Notes: generated from the letters alone by a model not told the origin. A stretch of 14,345 bases of DNA from Flavobacteriales bacterium (GCA_011524845.1 WTJL01000008.1:1-14345); one strand, 5' to 3'; positions 6,596-14,019 are shown, counted from the stretch's first letter. Made by a program: numbers and translations.

Positions 6596-6796
6596 ATGCT
6601 CGAATTTTGCAAAACCGTGTTGAAGCGGGTGAGTTTTGACCGCCGCCTGTTCGCCCGTGAATTGGCCAAGAGCTTTTCTTGGCTCAGCGACGACGAGGCA
6701 GCAGCCCTGAAATCCTGGGCCCTCGCCACCTATTCCAACCGATACACTCAGCTTATTCTGACCACGTTCGCCACGGTGCAGTCCGTGAAGGGCTGA
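6596..6796 (+). CDS. Small conserved-looking protein of unknown function (66 aa)
   Basis: It encodes a 66-residue basic, helical protein: MLEFCKTVLKRVSFDRRLFARELAKSFS and so on, with a central acidic turn (LSDDEAAALKSWAL) and a Tyr/Phe-rich end (TYSNRYTQLILTTF). No signal peptide, transmembrane segment or metal site is visible. I have a loose memory of similar 60-70 residue proteins in Bacteroidota with an N-terminal F-x-KTVL-x-x-VSFD pattern and a later W-x-x-x-x-x-x-x-x-Y spacing, so I judge it real, but I know no function. It sits alone on the plus strand between the divergent trhO and the convergent queG, with only nine bases between its stop and that of queG. The opposite strand has an open frame across only part of it. 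I see no TAnnTTTG box upstream. Confidence 0.7.
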   Translation: MLEFCKTVLKRVSFDRRLFARELAKSFSWLSDDEAAALKSWALATYSNRYTQLILTTFATVQSVKG

Positions 6797-6805
6797 CCCT
6801 GTCTC

Positions 6806-7747
6806 TCAGTCTTCCGAGAGAAACGACATGTTTCTCTGCAGGCCCAGCCACCCTGTGCGCTTGACTGCACTGTTTTTGAACACGTCGCGGAAGACGTCTT
6901 CTGTCAGGTCGTCCCAATCGGCCTTGGTCATGTCCAACAGCCTCGGATGAGGCGAAAACCTCGGTTCCGTGGTGGGCGACGCGTGTCGGTTCCAGGGGCA
7001 CACCTCTTGGCAGATGTCGCACCCAAACATCCAATTCTCCATCTTCCCCTTCACCGGCTCTGGAATGGCCCCACGCAGCTCAATGGTGAAGTAACTGATG
7101 CACTTGCTTCCGTCCACCACATAGGGCTGAATGATGGCGTCGGTCGGACAGGCGTCGATGCAACGTGTGCAGGTTCCGCAATGGTCTGTCACGGGTGCGT
7201 CCGGTTCCAGGTCGAGGTCCAACATCATCTCGGCCAAAAAGAAGTAACTGCCGGCATGTTTGTTGAGCAACAAACTGTGCTTCCCAATCCATCCGAGGCC
7301 TGAGCGCTCTGCCCAGGCACGCTCGAGAATGGGGGCACTGTCCACGTAGACCCGTCCCTCCACGTTGCCCCACTCAGCACGCATCCATTTGAGCAATTCC
7401 TTCAACTTCCACTTCAAAACAAAGTGGTAGTCTTCGCCGTAGGCGTATTGCGCAATCTTGGGAGCCTCTGGGTCGGCTTGTCCTTGTGGGTTGTGGTAAT
7501 TGAACAGCAGGCTCACCACCGACTTTGTCCCGGGCAAGAGCTTTCGCGGATCGAGCCGTTTGTCAAAGTTGTCCTCCATGTAGGTCATGTCCCCGTGCAT
7601 CCCCTCTTTCAACCAGGTCTCCAACCGCGGGGCTTCCTCGTCCAACGCACGGGCAGCTGAGATTCCCACAGAGGTGAATCCCAGTTCTTTCGCTCGGCGT
7701 TTGATCCACGCCGCACGCTCGGATGCCACGTGCTTGGATTTGGACAT
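6806..7747 (-). CDS. queG: Epoxyqueuosine reductase
   Basis: QueG carries out the last step of queuosine synthesis, the cobalamin-dependent reduction of epoxyqueuosine to queuosine at position 34 of tRNAs with GUN anticodons. The 313-residue product shows the N-terminal cobalamin/substrate domain, with YVDSAPILERAWAERSGLGWIGKHSLL (134-160; Asp136 matches the proposed catalytic acid). Two ferredoxin-type clusters follow: CGTCTRCIDACP (190-201) plus Cys216, and CDICQEVCPWN (243-253). It is shorter than the E. coli and B. subtilis enzymes (about 380) because the C-terminal HEAT-like tRNA-binding part is absent; I believe this short form is normal in Bacteroidota. The start lies three bases after the ruvB stop, so it is probably co-transcribed with ruvB. 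Confidence 0.94.
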   Translation of the reverse strand: MSKSKHVASERAAWIKRRAKELGFTSVGISAARALDEEAPRLETWLKEGMHGDMTYMEDNFDKRLDPRKLLPGTKSVVSLLFNYHNPQGQADPEAPKIAQYAYGEDYHFVLKWKLKELLKWMRAEWGNVEGRVYVDSAPILERAWAERSGLGWIGKHSLLLNKHAGSYFFLAEMMLDLDLEPDAPVTDHCGTCTRCIDACPTDAIIQPYVVDGSKCISYFTIELRGAIPEPVKGKMENWMFGCDICQEVCPWNRHASPTTEPRFSPHPRLLDMTKADWDDLTEDVFRDVFKNSAVKRTGWLGLQRNMSFLSED

Positions 7748-7750
7748 GGG

Positions 7751-8785
7751 TCAGGCGTCGAAGAGGTCTCCGGAACCCGCAGAGGGGGTTCGTCCCAAGT
7801 GGGTGTAGGCCGCCGCGGTGGCCTGACGACCCCGTGGCGTGCGCACCAACAGGCCCTCTTGGATGAGGTACGGCTCGTACACTTCCTCCAAGGTGCCGGC
7901 GTTTTCGCCAATGGCCGTGGCCAAGGTTCCCGCGCCCACGGGTCCACCCTTGAACTTGTCGATGATGGCCGACAAAATGCGGTTGTCCATCTCGTCCAAT
8001 CCCTTCTTGTCCACTTGCAAAGCGTCCAAGGCATACGCCGTCACGTCGGAGTCGATGCGGCCCGACCCCTTGACTTGGGCGAAGTCTCGGACCCGGCGAA
8101 GCAAGGCGTTGCTGATTCTTGGCGTGCCACGGCTGCGCGACGCGATTTCGTACGACGCCGCCCCTTCAATTTCGATGTCCAAAATCCCCGCCGACCGCTC
8201 CACGATGTCGGTCAAGGTCTTCGAATCGTAATACTGCAAACGCAAGTTGATGCCAAACCGCGCACGCAACGGGGCCGTCAACAAGCCTGAGCGCGTCGTG
8301 GCGCCCACCAAGGTGAAGGGGTGCAGATCGATTTGCACCGTCCGGGCATTGGGGCCCGTGTCGATCACCAGGTCGATTCGGTAATCCTCCATCGCGCTGT
8401 AGAGGTACTCTTCCACCACAGGGGACAACCGATGAATCTCGTCGATGAACAACACATCGTTGGGTTCCAAGCTCGTCAACAACCCCGCCAAATCGCCGGG
8501 CTTGTCGAGCACGGGACCCGAAGTCGTCCGAATGGCCACGCCCATCTCATTGGCCACGATGTTGGCCAAGGTGGTCTTTCCCAATCCTGGGGGGCCGTGC
8601 AACAACACATGGTCCAACGCTTCCCCACGTTGCTTCGCCGCCAACACGAACACTTGCAAATTGTCCATGGCCGCTCTCTGCCCCGTGAAGTCCTCAAACC
8701 GGGCAGGTCGAAGCACTCGGTCCAAATCGCCGTCTGACGCCTGTTCCGCCTCTCCCCGTACGTCGAAATCGTCGTCCTGTTGCAT
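7751..8785 (-). CDS. ruvB: Holliday junction branch-migration helicase RuvB
   Basis: RuvB is the hexameric AAA+ motor that, with RuvA, drives branch migration of Holliday junctions in recombinational repair. From the ATG at 8785 the product is 344 residues, the normal size. It shows LRPARFEDFTGQ (25-36), Walker A GPPGLGKTT (64-72), Walker B VLFIDEIHRL (111-120), sensor 1 GATTRSGLLTAPLRARFG (161-178), sensor 2 SRGTPRISNALLRRVRDFA (218-236), and the winged-helix end YLIQEGLLVRTPRGRQAT (306-323). An in-frame ATG at 8812 would add nine residues, but it abuts the base of the coxA terminator and a -7-like box lies between the two ATGs, so I prefer 8785. ruvB and queG appear to form a two-gene unit. 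Confidence 0.95.
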   Translation of the reverse strand: MQQDDDFDVRGEAEQASDGDLDRVLRPARFEDFTGQRAAMDNLQVFVLAAKQRGEALDHVLLHGPPGLGKTTLANIVANEMGVAIRTTSGPVLDKPGDLAGLLTSLEPNDVLFIDEIHRLSPVVEEYLYSAMEDYRIDLVIDTGPNARTVQIDLHPFTLVGATTRSGLLTAPLRARFGINLRLQYYDSKTLTDIVERSAGILDIEIEGAASYEIASRSRGTPRISNALLRRVRDFAQVKGSGRIDSDVTAYALDALQVDKKGLDEMDNRILSAIIDKFKGGPVGAGTLATAIGENAGTLEEVYEPYLIQEGLLVRTPRGRQATAAAYTHLGRTPSAGSGDLFDA

Positions 8786-8790
8786 CACAG

Positions 8791-8798
8791 CCAAGGTA
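8791..8798 (-). promoter_or_regulatory. Probable -7 box of the ruvB-queG promoter
   Basis: The minus strand reads TACCTTGG, one mismatch from TAnnTTTG, ending five bases before the ruvB ATG at 8785. A strong terminator lies just upstream, so ruvB needs its own promoter. No TTG is present at -33, and the region where it would lie overlaps the terminator stem. A near-leaderless transcript is predicted. Confidence 0.4.
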
Positions 8799-8813
8799 GC
8801 ACGTAAGCGCATG

Positions 8814-8842
8814 AAAAAGCCCCCGCTTTGGCGGGGGCTTTT
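8814..8842 (-). terminator. Intrinsic terminator of the act-cox operon
   Basis: A 12-bp perfect stem (AAAAGCCCCCGC at 8815-8826 pairing with GCGGGGGCTTTT at 8831-8842) closes a four-base loop. Read on the minus strand it lies 38 bases after the coxA stop and ends in a run of T, the classic form. It separates the respiratory operon from ruvB. It is nearly symmetric, but no plus-strand gene approaches it. Confidence 0.9.
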
Positions 8843-8880
8843 CACATGGGGTCTCCCATGTCTCGGGAGAGGCACCTTCC

Positions 8881-10635
8881 TCAGTGCGCCGTCTCGCCGG
8901 CCTTCACAGGCACGGTTTGAGGCACGAAGTCCTCTTCAAAGTCAGGGTTGCTGTAGTCGTACGCCCAGCGGTGAACCTCAGGCAAAGCGCCAGGCCAGTT
9001 GCCGTGAACGTGTTCCACAGGCGTCGTCCACTCCAAGGTGTTGGCCTTCCATGGGTTCTCCACAGCGACTTGTCCGCGGAACATGCTGTAGAAGAAGTTC
9101 CACAAGAAGGGGAGCTGACCCACCGCACCAATGATGGCGAAGGTGGAGATGATGGGCTGCAAGTCCATGACGAAGTCGAGGTACTCGAAGTTGCTGTAGT
9201 CGTAGTAACGACGAGGCGCACCCGCGAGACCCACGAAGTGCATCGGGAAGAACACCCCGTATCCAGCCACCAACGTGGTCCAGAAGTGGACGTATCCGAG
9301 TTTGGTGTTCATCATGCGGCCAAACATCTTGGGGTACCAGTGGTAGATGCCCGCCAGCATTCCGAAGATGGCGCTCATGCCCATCACAATGTGGAAGTGC
9401 GCGACCACGAAGTAGGTGTCGTGCACGTTCACGTCCAACGCGGAGTCTGCGAGAATGATGCCCGTCAAACCACCTGTCACAAACGTGCTCACCAAGCCGA
9501 TGCTGAACAGCATGGCTGGCGTGAAACGCAGGTTGCCCTGCCACAGCGTGGTGATGTAGTTGAAGGCCTTCACAGCAGAAGGAATCGCGATCAACAACGT
9601 GGTGAACACAAACACAGAGCCCAAGAACGGATTCATGCCCGTCACAAACATGTGGTGGCCCCACACGATGAAGCTCAAGAACCCGATGCCAAGGATGGAG
9701 CCGATCATGGCCTTGTAGCCAAAGATGGGCTTGCGCGAGTTGGTCGCGATCACCTCAGAGCTGATGCCCAATGCAGGCAACAACACGATGTACACCTCGG
9801 GGTGGCCCAAGAACCAGAACAAGTGCTGGTACAAAATGGGGCTGCCACCGGTCACGTCGAGGGCTTCACCTCCGATGAAGATGTCGCTCAAGTAGAAGGC
9901 TGTTCCCATGGAACGGTCCATGAGGAGCAACACCACCGCGGACACCAACACAGGGAAGGACAACACGCCCAACACCGCGGTGATCAGGAACGCCCAAATG
10001 GTCAACGGCAAGCGCGTCATGCTCATGCCCTTGGTGCGAAGGTTGATCACCGTCACGATGTAGTTCAATCCACCCAAGAGCGAGCTCACCACAAACAACG
10101 TCATGGAAATCAACCACAGCGTCATGCCCATGCCCGATCCAGGCATGGCCTGAGGCAACGCACTCAATGGCGGGTACACGGTCCAGCCACCTGACGCTGC
10201 ACCACCCTCCACGAAGAGAGAGAAGATCATGATCACGCTGGACACGGCGAAGAACCAGTAGCTCAGCATGTTCATGAAGCCTGAGGCCATGTCACGTGCT
10301 CCGATTTGGAGTGGAATCAACAAGTTGGAGAAGGTGCCCGACAACCCACCGGTCAACACGAAGAAGACCATGATGGTGCCGTGGATGGTCACAAGCGCGA
10401 GGTAAGCGTTGCGATCCAACACTCCGCCTGGGGCCCACTTGCCCAAGAACGTTTCCAAAATCGCGAAGCTCTCTCCTGGCCATCCCAACTGGAGACGGAA
10501 GAAGATCGACAGCATCACCGCAATGATGCCCATGAATACCGCAGTCACCAAGAACTGCTTGGAGATCATCTTGTGATCGTGGGAGAAGATGTACTTCGAG
10601 ATGAAGCTCTCTTCGTGATGTGCGTGTCCAGCCAT
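8881..10635 (-). CDS. coxA: Cytochrome c oxidase subunit I (aa3 type)
   Basis: This is the catalytic haem-copper subunit of the terminal oxidase in the inner membrane; it reduces O2 to water and pumps protons. The 584-residue product has about twelve hydrophobic helices. Ligands visible are His85 (TIHGTIMVFF, haem a), His278 and Tyr282 (GHPEVYIVLLP, CuB and the cross-linked Tyr), His327-His328 (WGHHMF, CuB), and His413 and His415 (VAHFHIVMG, haem a3 and haem a). Glu280 in GHPEV and Asp115 (ARDMASGFMN) fit the D channel of A1-type oxidases. Lys356 (IPSAVKAFNY) fits the K channel, and His405-Asp406 (NVHDTYF) the Mg site. The N-terminus MAGHAHHEE is slightly His-rich. The start lies two bases after the coxB stop, and the gene is the last of the operon. 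No subunit III gene follows. Confidence 0.96.
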   Translation of the reverse strand: MAGHAHHEESFISKYIFSHDHKMISKQFLVTAVFMGIIAVMLSIFFRLQLGWPGESFAILETFLGKWAPGGVLDRNAYLALVTIHGTIMVFFVLTGGLSGTFSNLLIPLQIGARDMASGFMNMLSYWFFAVSSVIMIFSLFVEGGAASGGWTVYPPLSALPQAMPGSGMGMTLWLISMTLFVVSSLLGGLNYIVTVINLRTKGMSMTRLPLTIWAFLITAVLGVLSFPVLVSAVVLLLMDRSMGTAFYLSDIFIGGEALDVTGGSPILYQHLFWFLGHPEVYIVLLPALGISSEVIATNSRKPIFGYKAMIGSILGIGFLSFIVWGHHMFVTGMNPFLGSVFVFTTLLIAIPSAVKAFNYITTLWQGNLRFTPAMLFSIGLVSTFVTGGLTGIILADSALDVNVHDTYFVVAHFHIVMGMSAIFGMLAGIYHWYPKMFGRMMNTKLGYVHFWTTLVAGYGVFFPMHFVGLAGAPRRYYDYSNFEYLDFVMDLQPIISTFAIIGAVGQLPFLWNFFYSMFRGQVAVENPWKANTLEWTTPVEHVHGNWPGALPEVHRWAYDYSNPDFEEDFVPQTVPVKAGETAH

Positions 10636-10637
10636 GA

Positions 10638-12056
10638 TCAGAGGGTTGCAGATTCGTTGTTCTCGAGGTCGGCTGCTTCCGCGCGTGCGTCGGACTCTGT
10701 CGCCACCTCCTTGTCAGCCAAAAATTCTTCCTGCGATTCGAGCCAAGCATTGTACTCTTCTTCGCTTTCCACGACAACCTTCATCTGCATGTTGAAGTGT
10801 GCGGCACCGCACACCTTGTTGCAAAGAAGAACGTAGTTGAAGTCAGGATCGTCCAAGACCGTGCGCATGCTGTCGGTCGTGATGGTCGGCGTCATCTTGA
10901 AGCGCGTGGGTACACCTGGCACCGTGTTCATTTGAGCACGGAAGTGAGGCATGTAGGCACTGTGGATGACGTCGCGTGAGCGGAACACAAATTCCACTTC
11001 GCGGCCCACCGGGAGGTGGAACTCGCCCTTCATGATTTTGTCATCGGCACCGGCCTCCCATGCAGCCACACCGCCCTCGTAATCGAACGGCTTGACCTCC
11101 ATGATGCGCTGACGGTGACGCTTCAAGCGGTGCACCTTGTCTTCCTTCGCTTCCACAGCGGCATTGGACAAGACCACCACATCGTCTCCTTCGAGCATGT
11201 GCTCGAGGTCGTGCAAACGCGCTTCCAACATGGCCTTGCGCTCGGCAGACAAACCGTGGTGCTCGTCTCCGTGCTCAGCATGGTCGCCATGGTCGTTGTG
11301 GCCATGACCGTGGTCGTGCGCCGCGTGAAGCTCCGCCTCGACCTCTTCAATCTGCGCCAACAACGTTCCACGCTCGTGCGCCAATTCGGATTCAAGCGAG
11401 GCGATTTGGCCTTCGATTTCCTCCAAGGCTCCGGCCACGCCGTCCGCCGTCACAATGCCCAAGGGGTTGGTGGGCGTGATGAGGTTGTAGTTGGCCAAGC
11501 CAAACTCGCCGTCCGCCCCAGGGTAACGGGCCGTCCAGTCGAACTGCTTGGAGTACACCTCCACGCGCAGGGCGTCGTCCGATGCTTCGCCGGTCATCTC
11601 GTTCCAAGTGCGGAGTCCGTAGATGATGATGACTGCGAGGACAATCGAAGGAATGACCGTCCAAATGAGCTCCAAACGGTTGTCGTGGGCGAAGAACTTG
11701 GCCTTGCGACCTGCTTCTTGGCGGTACTTGTTCGCGAACACAAACAACACCGTGTTCACCAAGAAGAACACCGCCATGATGATGTACATGTTGAAGTTCA
11801 TCAACGTGTCGTAGGTCTCGCCATGCGCAGAAGCAGCAGGCGGGTTGTAATCGCCGTAGCGAATGATCAACCAAATGAACGACGCGTAGAAGGCCACCAT
11901 GAAGGCGACAAACAATCCACCGTTGAGGCGCGTGTCAGCCGCGCTGATGTCTTCCTCCCGCTTGTTGCGAATGAGGGAGGTGAGCTGGCCCACTTTGGCC
12001 AACTGAGCAAGGGCGATGACCCCTGCAATGACGACGAGAAGCGTGATGAGTTTCAT
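10638..12056 (-). CDS. coxB: Cytochrome c oxidase subunit II (CuA) with His-rich coiled-coil insert
   Basis: This subunit takes electrons at its periplasmic CuA centre and passes them to haem a in CoxA. The 472-residue product has four hydrophobic segments (about 1-20, 46-66, 90-109, 130-148). The last two are the usual subunit II helices; the extra N-terminal pair is a form I recall from Bacteroidota. The CuA domain begins at YSKQFDWTARYPG (168-180). The CuA ligands are complete: His365 (RDVIHSAYMPHF), Cys412, Cys416, His420 and Met423 (CNKVCGAAHFNM). The residue between the cysteines that is Glu in mitochondrial enzymes is Lys here. An insertion of about 115 residues (205-320) interrupts the domain. 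No fused cytochrome c is present, so this is not a caa3 subunit. It starts 20 bases after the actF stop and is followed by coxA after two bases. The acidic C-terminal tail (430-472) has no clear fold. Confidence 0.93.
   Translation of the reverse strand: MKLITLLVVIAGVIALAQLAKVGQLTSLIRNKREEDISAADTRLNGGLFVAFMVAFYASFIWLIIRYGDYNPPAASAHGETYDTLMNFNMYIIMAVFFLVNTVLFVFANKYRQEAGRKAKFFAHDNRLELIWTVIPSIVLAVIIIYGLRTWNEMTGEASDDALRVEVYSKQFDWTARYPGADGEFGLANYNLITPTNPLGIVTADGVAGALEEIEGQIASLESELAHERGTLLAQIEEVEAELHAAHDHGHGHNDHGDHAEHGDEHHGLSAERKAMLEARLHDLEHMLEGDDVVVLSNAAVEAKEDKVHRLKRHRQRIMEVKPFDYEGGVAAWEAGADDKIMKGEFHLPVGREVEFVFRSRDVIHSAYMPHFRAQMNTVPGVPTRFKMTPTITTDSMRTVLDDPDFNYVLLCNKVCGAAHFNMQMKVVVESEEEYNAWLESQEEFLADKEVATESDARAEAADLENNESATL
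11097..11444 (-). other. Segment of coxB encoding the coiled-coil and His-rich insertion
   Basis: It codes for residues 205-320 of CoxB. A heptad-like acidic helix (about 208-242, with GALEEIEGQIASLESELAHE) leads to a His cluster with ten His between residues 244 and 267, followed by a second helix (about 270-290) and a charged helix (about 300-320). The His-coding DNA (11253-11327) is low in complexity, made of repeated GTG/ATG-type triplets on the plus strand. The insert sits between the LITPTNPLG strand and the FHLPVGREVEF strand of the cupredoxin fold, so it should project into the periplasm. Confidence 0.75.
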
Positions 12057-12076
12057 GAGATTCGTCCGTTGTCAGG

Positions 12077-13333
12077 TCAGTAGTGGAGTTCGATGCTTTC
12101 CTGGAGCATGGGGTGGTTCTTGCTGATGAGCGGCGCTTTTGCCAAAGTGGCAAACGTGCGGTTCATGAAGAGCCCCAAGAATCCGAGGAACAATCCCACC
12201 TCAAAGAAACCAAAATGATTATGGTCGAACATGGTGCCCGGAATGACGAGCAAGTACACGTCCACAAAGTGGGCAATGAAGATGAGGATGCCCACTGGAA
12301 TGACGAAGCGCGGGTTGCGCTTGGCGTCACGGGCAATCAAGGTGTAGAAAGGAACCGCGAAGTTGATGAAGAACATCACCAAGAACGGCACCTTGTAATC
12401 GCCCAAGACTCGGCTCATGTAGTACGTGACTTCCTCCGGGATGTTGGAGTACCAAATGAGCAAGAACTGGCTCAACCAGAGGTAGCTCCACAACATGGAG
12501 ATGGCGAACATCCACTTGCCCAAATCGTGCATGTGGCTTTCGTTGACTTCTTGGAAGTATCCCTTGCTGCGCAACCACAACATGGAGAGGTTGGTGAAGA
12601 TCATGAAGCTGACCCACATGCCGCTGAAGACGTACCAACCAAAGAGGGTGCTGAACCAGTGCGTGTCGATGGACATGATCCAGTCCCAAGCAAGCGTTGA
12701 GCTGAACACGGCGAAGAAGACCAAAAACAAGGCACCTCGGCGGTACTGCTTGTAGTGAAGGTCCAGGTTGGGCGCTTCGTCCTCTTGCAAGGACCACTTG
12801 CGGAACAAGCGGGCAAACACCAAGAACGTGCCGATGTACACAGCGGTGCGCAACCAGAAGAACCAGTCCGCGAAGTACGCCGCCTTGCCCGCAATCACGT
12901 GATCGTAGTTGGGGTTCAACACGGCGCCTTCTTCCATTTCGTCCACGTAATGCATGTGGTCACCATGCTCGACCATGTACTCGTGGTACAAAGAGTGGTC
13001 CATCCAGTGGTAGAGGTGGTGCAAGTGCAACTTGCCCGCCACCAACACGATGACGATGACTGCTGCACCCCAAGGCAAAAAGCCCCACAGCGCCTCGAAC
13101 CAGCGCTTCAACACGGCAGACCATCCGCTCTCCGTGGCGTATTGCAACGCGTAGAAGAAGAAAGCCGCCAAGGCCATGGTGAAGTAGAAAAATCCATTGA
13201 TCAACAGGTTGGCCCAAAAGCGCTGGTGATGATCGCTGTGGTCGGTGAGAAATCCACCCACGAGAGCCACGACCCCAATGGCCATCAAGACCTGGGTGAC
13301 GAGCTTCAGACGTCCTTCAAACTTGAATTCCAT
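12077..13333 (-). CDS. actF: Alternative complex III, membrane subunit ActF
   Basis: ActF is an NrfD-like integral membrane subunit of alternative complex III, the quinol oxidase that replaces the bc1 complex. The 418-residue product has about ten hydrophobic helices (for example 12-31, 42-64, 84-101, 155-176, 200-221, 230-253, 275-297, 315-335, 343-366, 375-392). Family features include AALWGFLPWGAAV-type helices, HLHHLYHW (103-110), LAWDWIMSIDTHWFSTLFGWYVFSG (215-238) and HDLGKWMFAISMLWSYLWLSQFLLIWYSNIPEE. The loop after the third helix is unusually His-rich (nine His between 103 and 128). The start lies two bases after the actE stop, and coxB follows after 20 bases, so it belongs to the act-cox operon. 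Confidence 0.92.
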   Translation of the reverse strand: MEFKFEGRLKLVTQVLMAIGVVALVGGFLTDHSDHHQRFWANLLINGFFYFTMALAAFFFYALQYATESGWSAVLKRWFEALWGFLPWGAAVIVIVLVAGKLHLHHLYHWMDHSLYHEYMVEHGDHMHYVDEMEEGAVLNPNYDHVIAGKAAYFADWFFWLRTAVYIGTFLVFARLFRKWSLQEDEAPNLDLHYKQYRRGALFLVFFAVFSSTLAWDWIMSIDTHWFSTLFGWYVFSGMWVSFMIFTNLSMLWLRSKGYFQEVNESHMHDLGKWMFAISMLWSYLWLSQFLLIWYSNIPEEVTYYMSRVLGDYKVPFLVMFFINFAVPFYTLIARDAKRNPRFVIPVGILIFIAHFVDVYLLVIPGTMFDHNHFGFFEVGLFLGFLGLFMNRTFATLAKAPLISKNHPMLQESIELHY

Positions 13334-13335
13334 GA

Positions 13336-14019
13336 TCAGTTGTTCATTGCCATGGCGCCCTCAGCCGCCGATTCAACCACGTTTCCTGCCTCGTCAAACT
13401 CGGGCATTTCTCCGCCCTGCTGCAGCACCTTGATGTACTCGATGACCAACCAACGGTCCTTTTGGGACAACTGGGAAGCATGCGAGCCCATCAGGCCCTT
13501 GCCGTAGGTCAGCGTGTGGTACATCTTGCCCACAGGCAGGTCTTTCAACTTGTCGGAGTACGAGGGAATGCCTGCAATGTGTCCGTTGCGCGACAAGGCG
13601 CCATCGCCCTTGCCTTCTTCGCCGTGACACTGGCTGCACATTTGCTCGTAAATCTCCATGCCGCGCTCGATGTGCGCTTTGGTCGTCATGAGGGGGCTCA
13701 CGAGTCCAGCTCCAGCCGCTTCGTATCCTTCTGGCGTGTTGGGGTAGGCGTAAGGAAGGCCAAACGCCTTGTTCTCCCCCACAAAAGCAATGGTGCCTGC
13801 GACAGGAACGCGCGCACTTGGGGTGCTGCGCTGTGCAGAAGCCACGTCTTCTGTGACGTAGTAAGGATCCATCCCGTAGTCCACGTACGCCTCCACAGCT
13901 GGAGAGCGGTACATGTCAGGCATGTATTCAAGTCCCGGACTGTTGGGGTCCGTGACGCACCCTGTCAGCACAGCCATCACGGCTGCCACTGGGGCGACGA
14001 TGTTCCAACGCTTTGACAT
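13336..14019 (-). CDS. actE: Alternative complex III, monohaem cytochrome c lipoprotein ActE
   Basis: ActE is the monohaem cytochrome c subunit of alternative complex III and the likely exit for electrons toward the oxidase. The 227-residue product starts with a lipoprotein signal (WNIVAPVAAVMAVLTGC, lipobox LTGC with Cys21), so it is anchored by lipid on the periplasmic side. LEYMPDMYRSPAVEAY (30-45) is a typical ActE segment. The haem site is MCSQCHGEEGKGDG (127-140: Cys128, Cys131, His132), and Met177 in GKGLMGSHASQL is the probable distal ligand. The protein ends with a Met/Ala/Asn-rich tail (AAEGAMAMNN). It starts three bases after the actD stop and is followed by actF after two bases, so it lies in a tight operon. 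Confidence 0.92.
   Translation of the reverse strand: MSKRWNIVAPVAAVMAVLTGCVTDPNSPGLEYMPDMYRSPAVEAYVDYGMDPYYVTEDVASAQRSTPSARVPVAGTIAFVGENKAFGLPYAYPNTPEGYEAAGAGLVSPLMTTKAHIERGMEIYEQMCSQCHGEEGKGDGALSRNGHIAGIPSYSDKLKDLPVGKMYHTLTYGKGLMGSHASQLSQKDRWLVIEYIKVLQQGGEMPEFDEAGNVVESAAEGAMAMNN

Noticed and set aside
6250..6729. Minus-strand frame of 159 codons across the trhO upstream region
   Set aside because: It overlaps both trhO and the small plus-strand gene, has no recognisable motif, and its codons are out of frame with trhO.
8814..8842. Inverted repeat as a transposon end or operator
   Set aside because: The position after coxA, GC-rich stem, four-base loop and T-run fit an intrinsic terminator; there is no transposase or target duplication nearby.
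8884..10194. Long plus-strand open frame (436 codons) opposite coxA
   Set aside because: It is exactly antisense to the well-supported coxA. Its translation is rich in His, Arg and Gln with no hydrophobic core or recognisable motif, as expected from the complement of a biased GC-rich gene.
11253..11327. Tandem repeat or CRISPR-like repeat in the GTGGTCGTTGTGG region
   Set aside because: The units are irregular and explained by His/Asp/Gly codons of the CoxB insert; there are no spacers or fixed period.
11016..12083. Plus-strand open frame of 355 codons opposite coxB
   Set aside because: It is antisense to coxB. The Val-rich stretch (VLVSVLSMVAMVVVAMTVVV) looks like a membrane helix but is only the complement of the His-rich codons.
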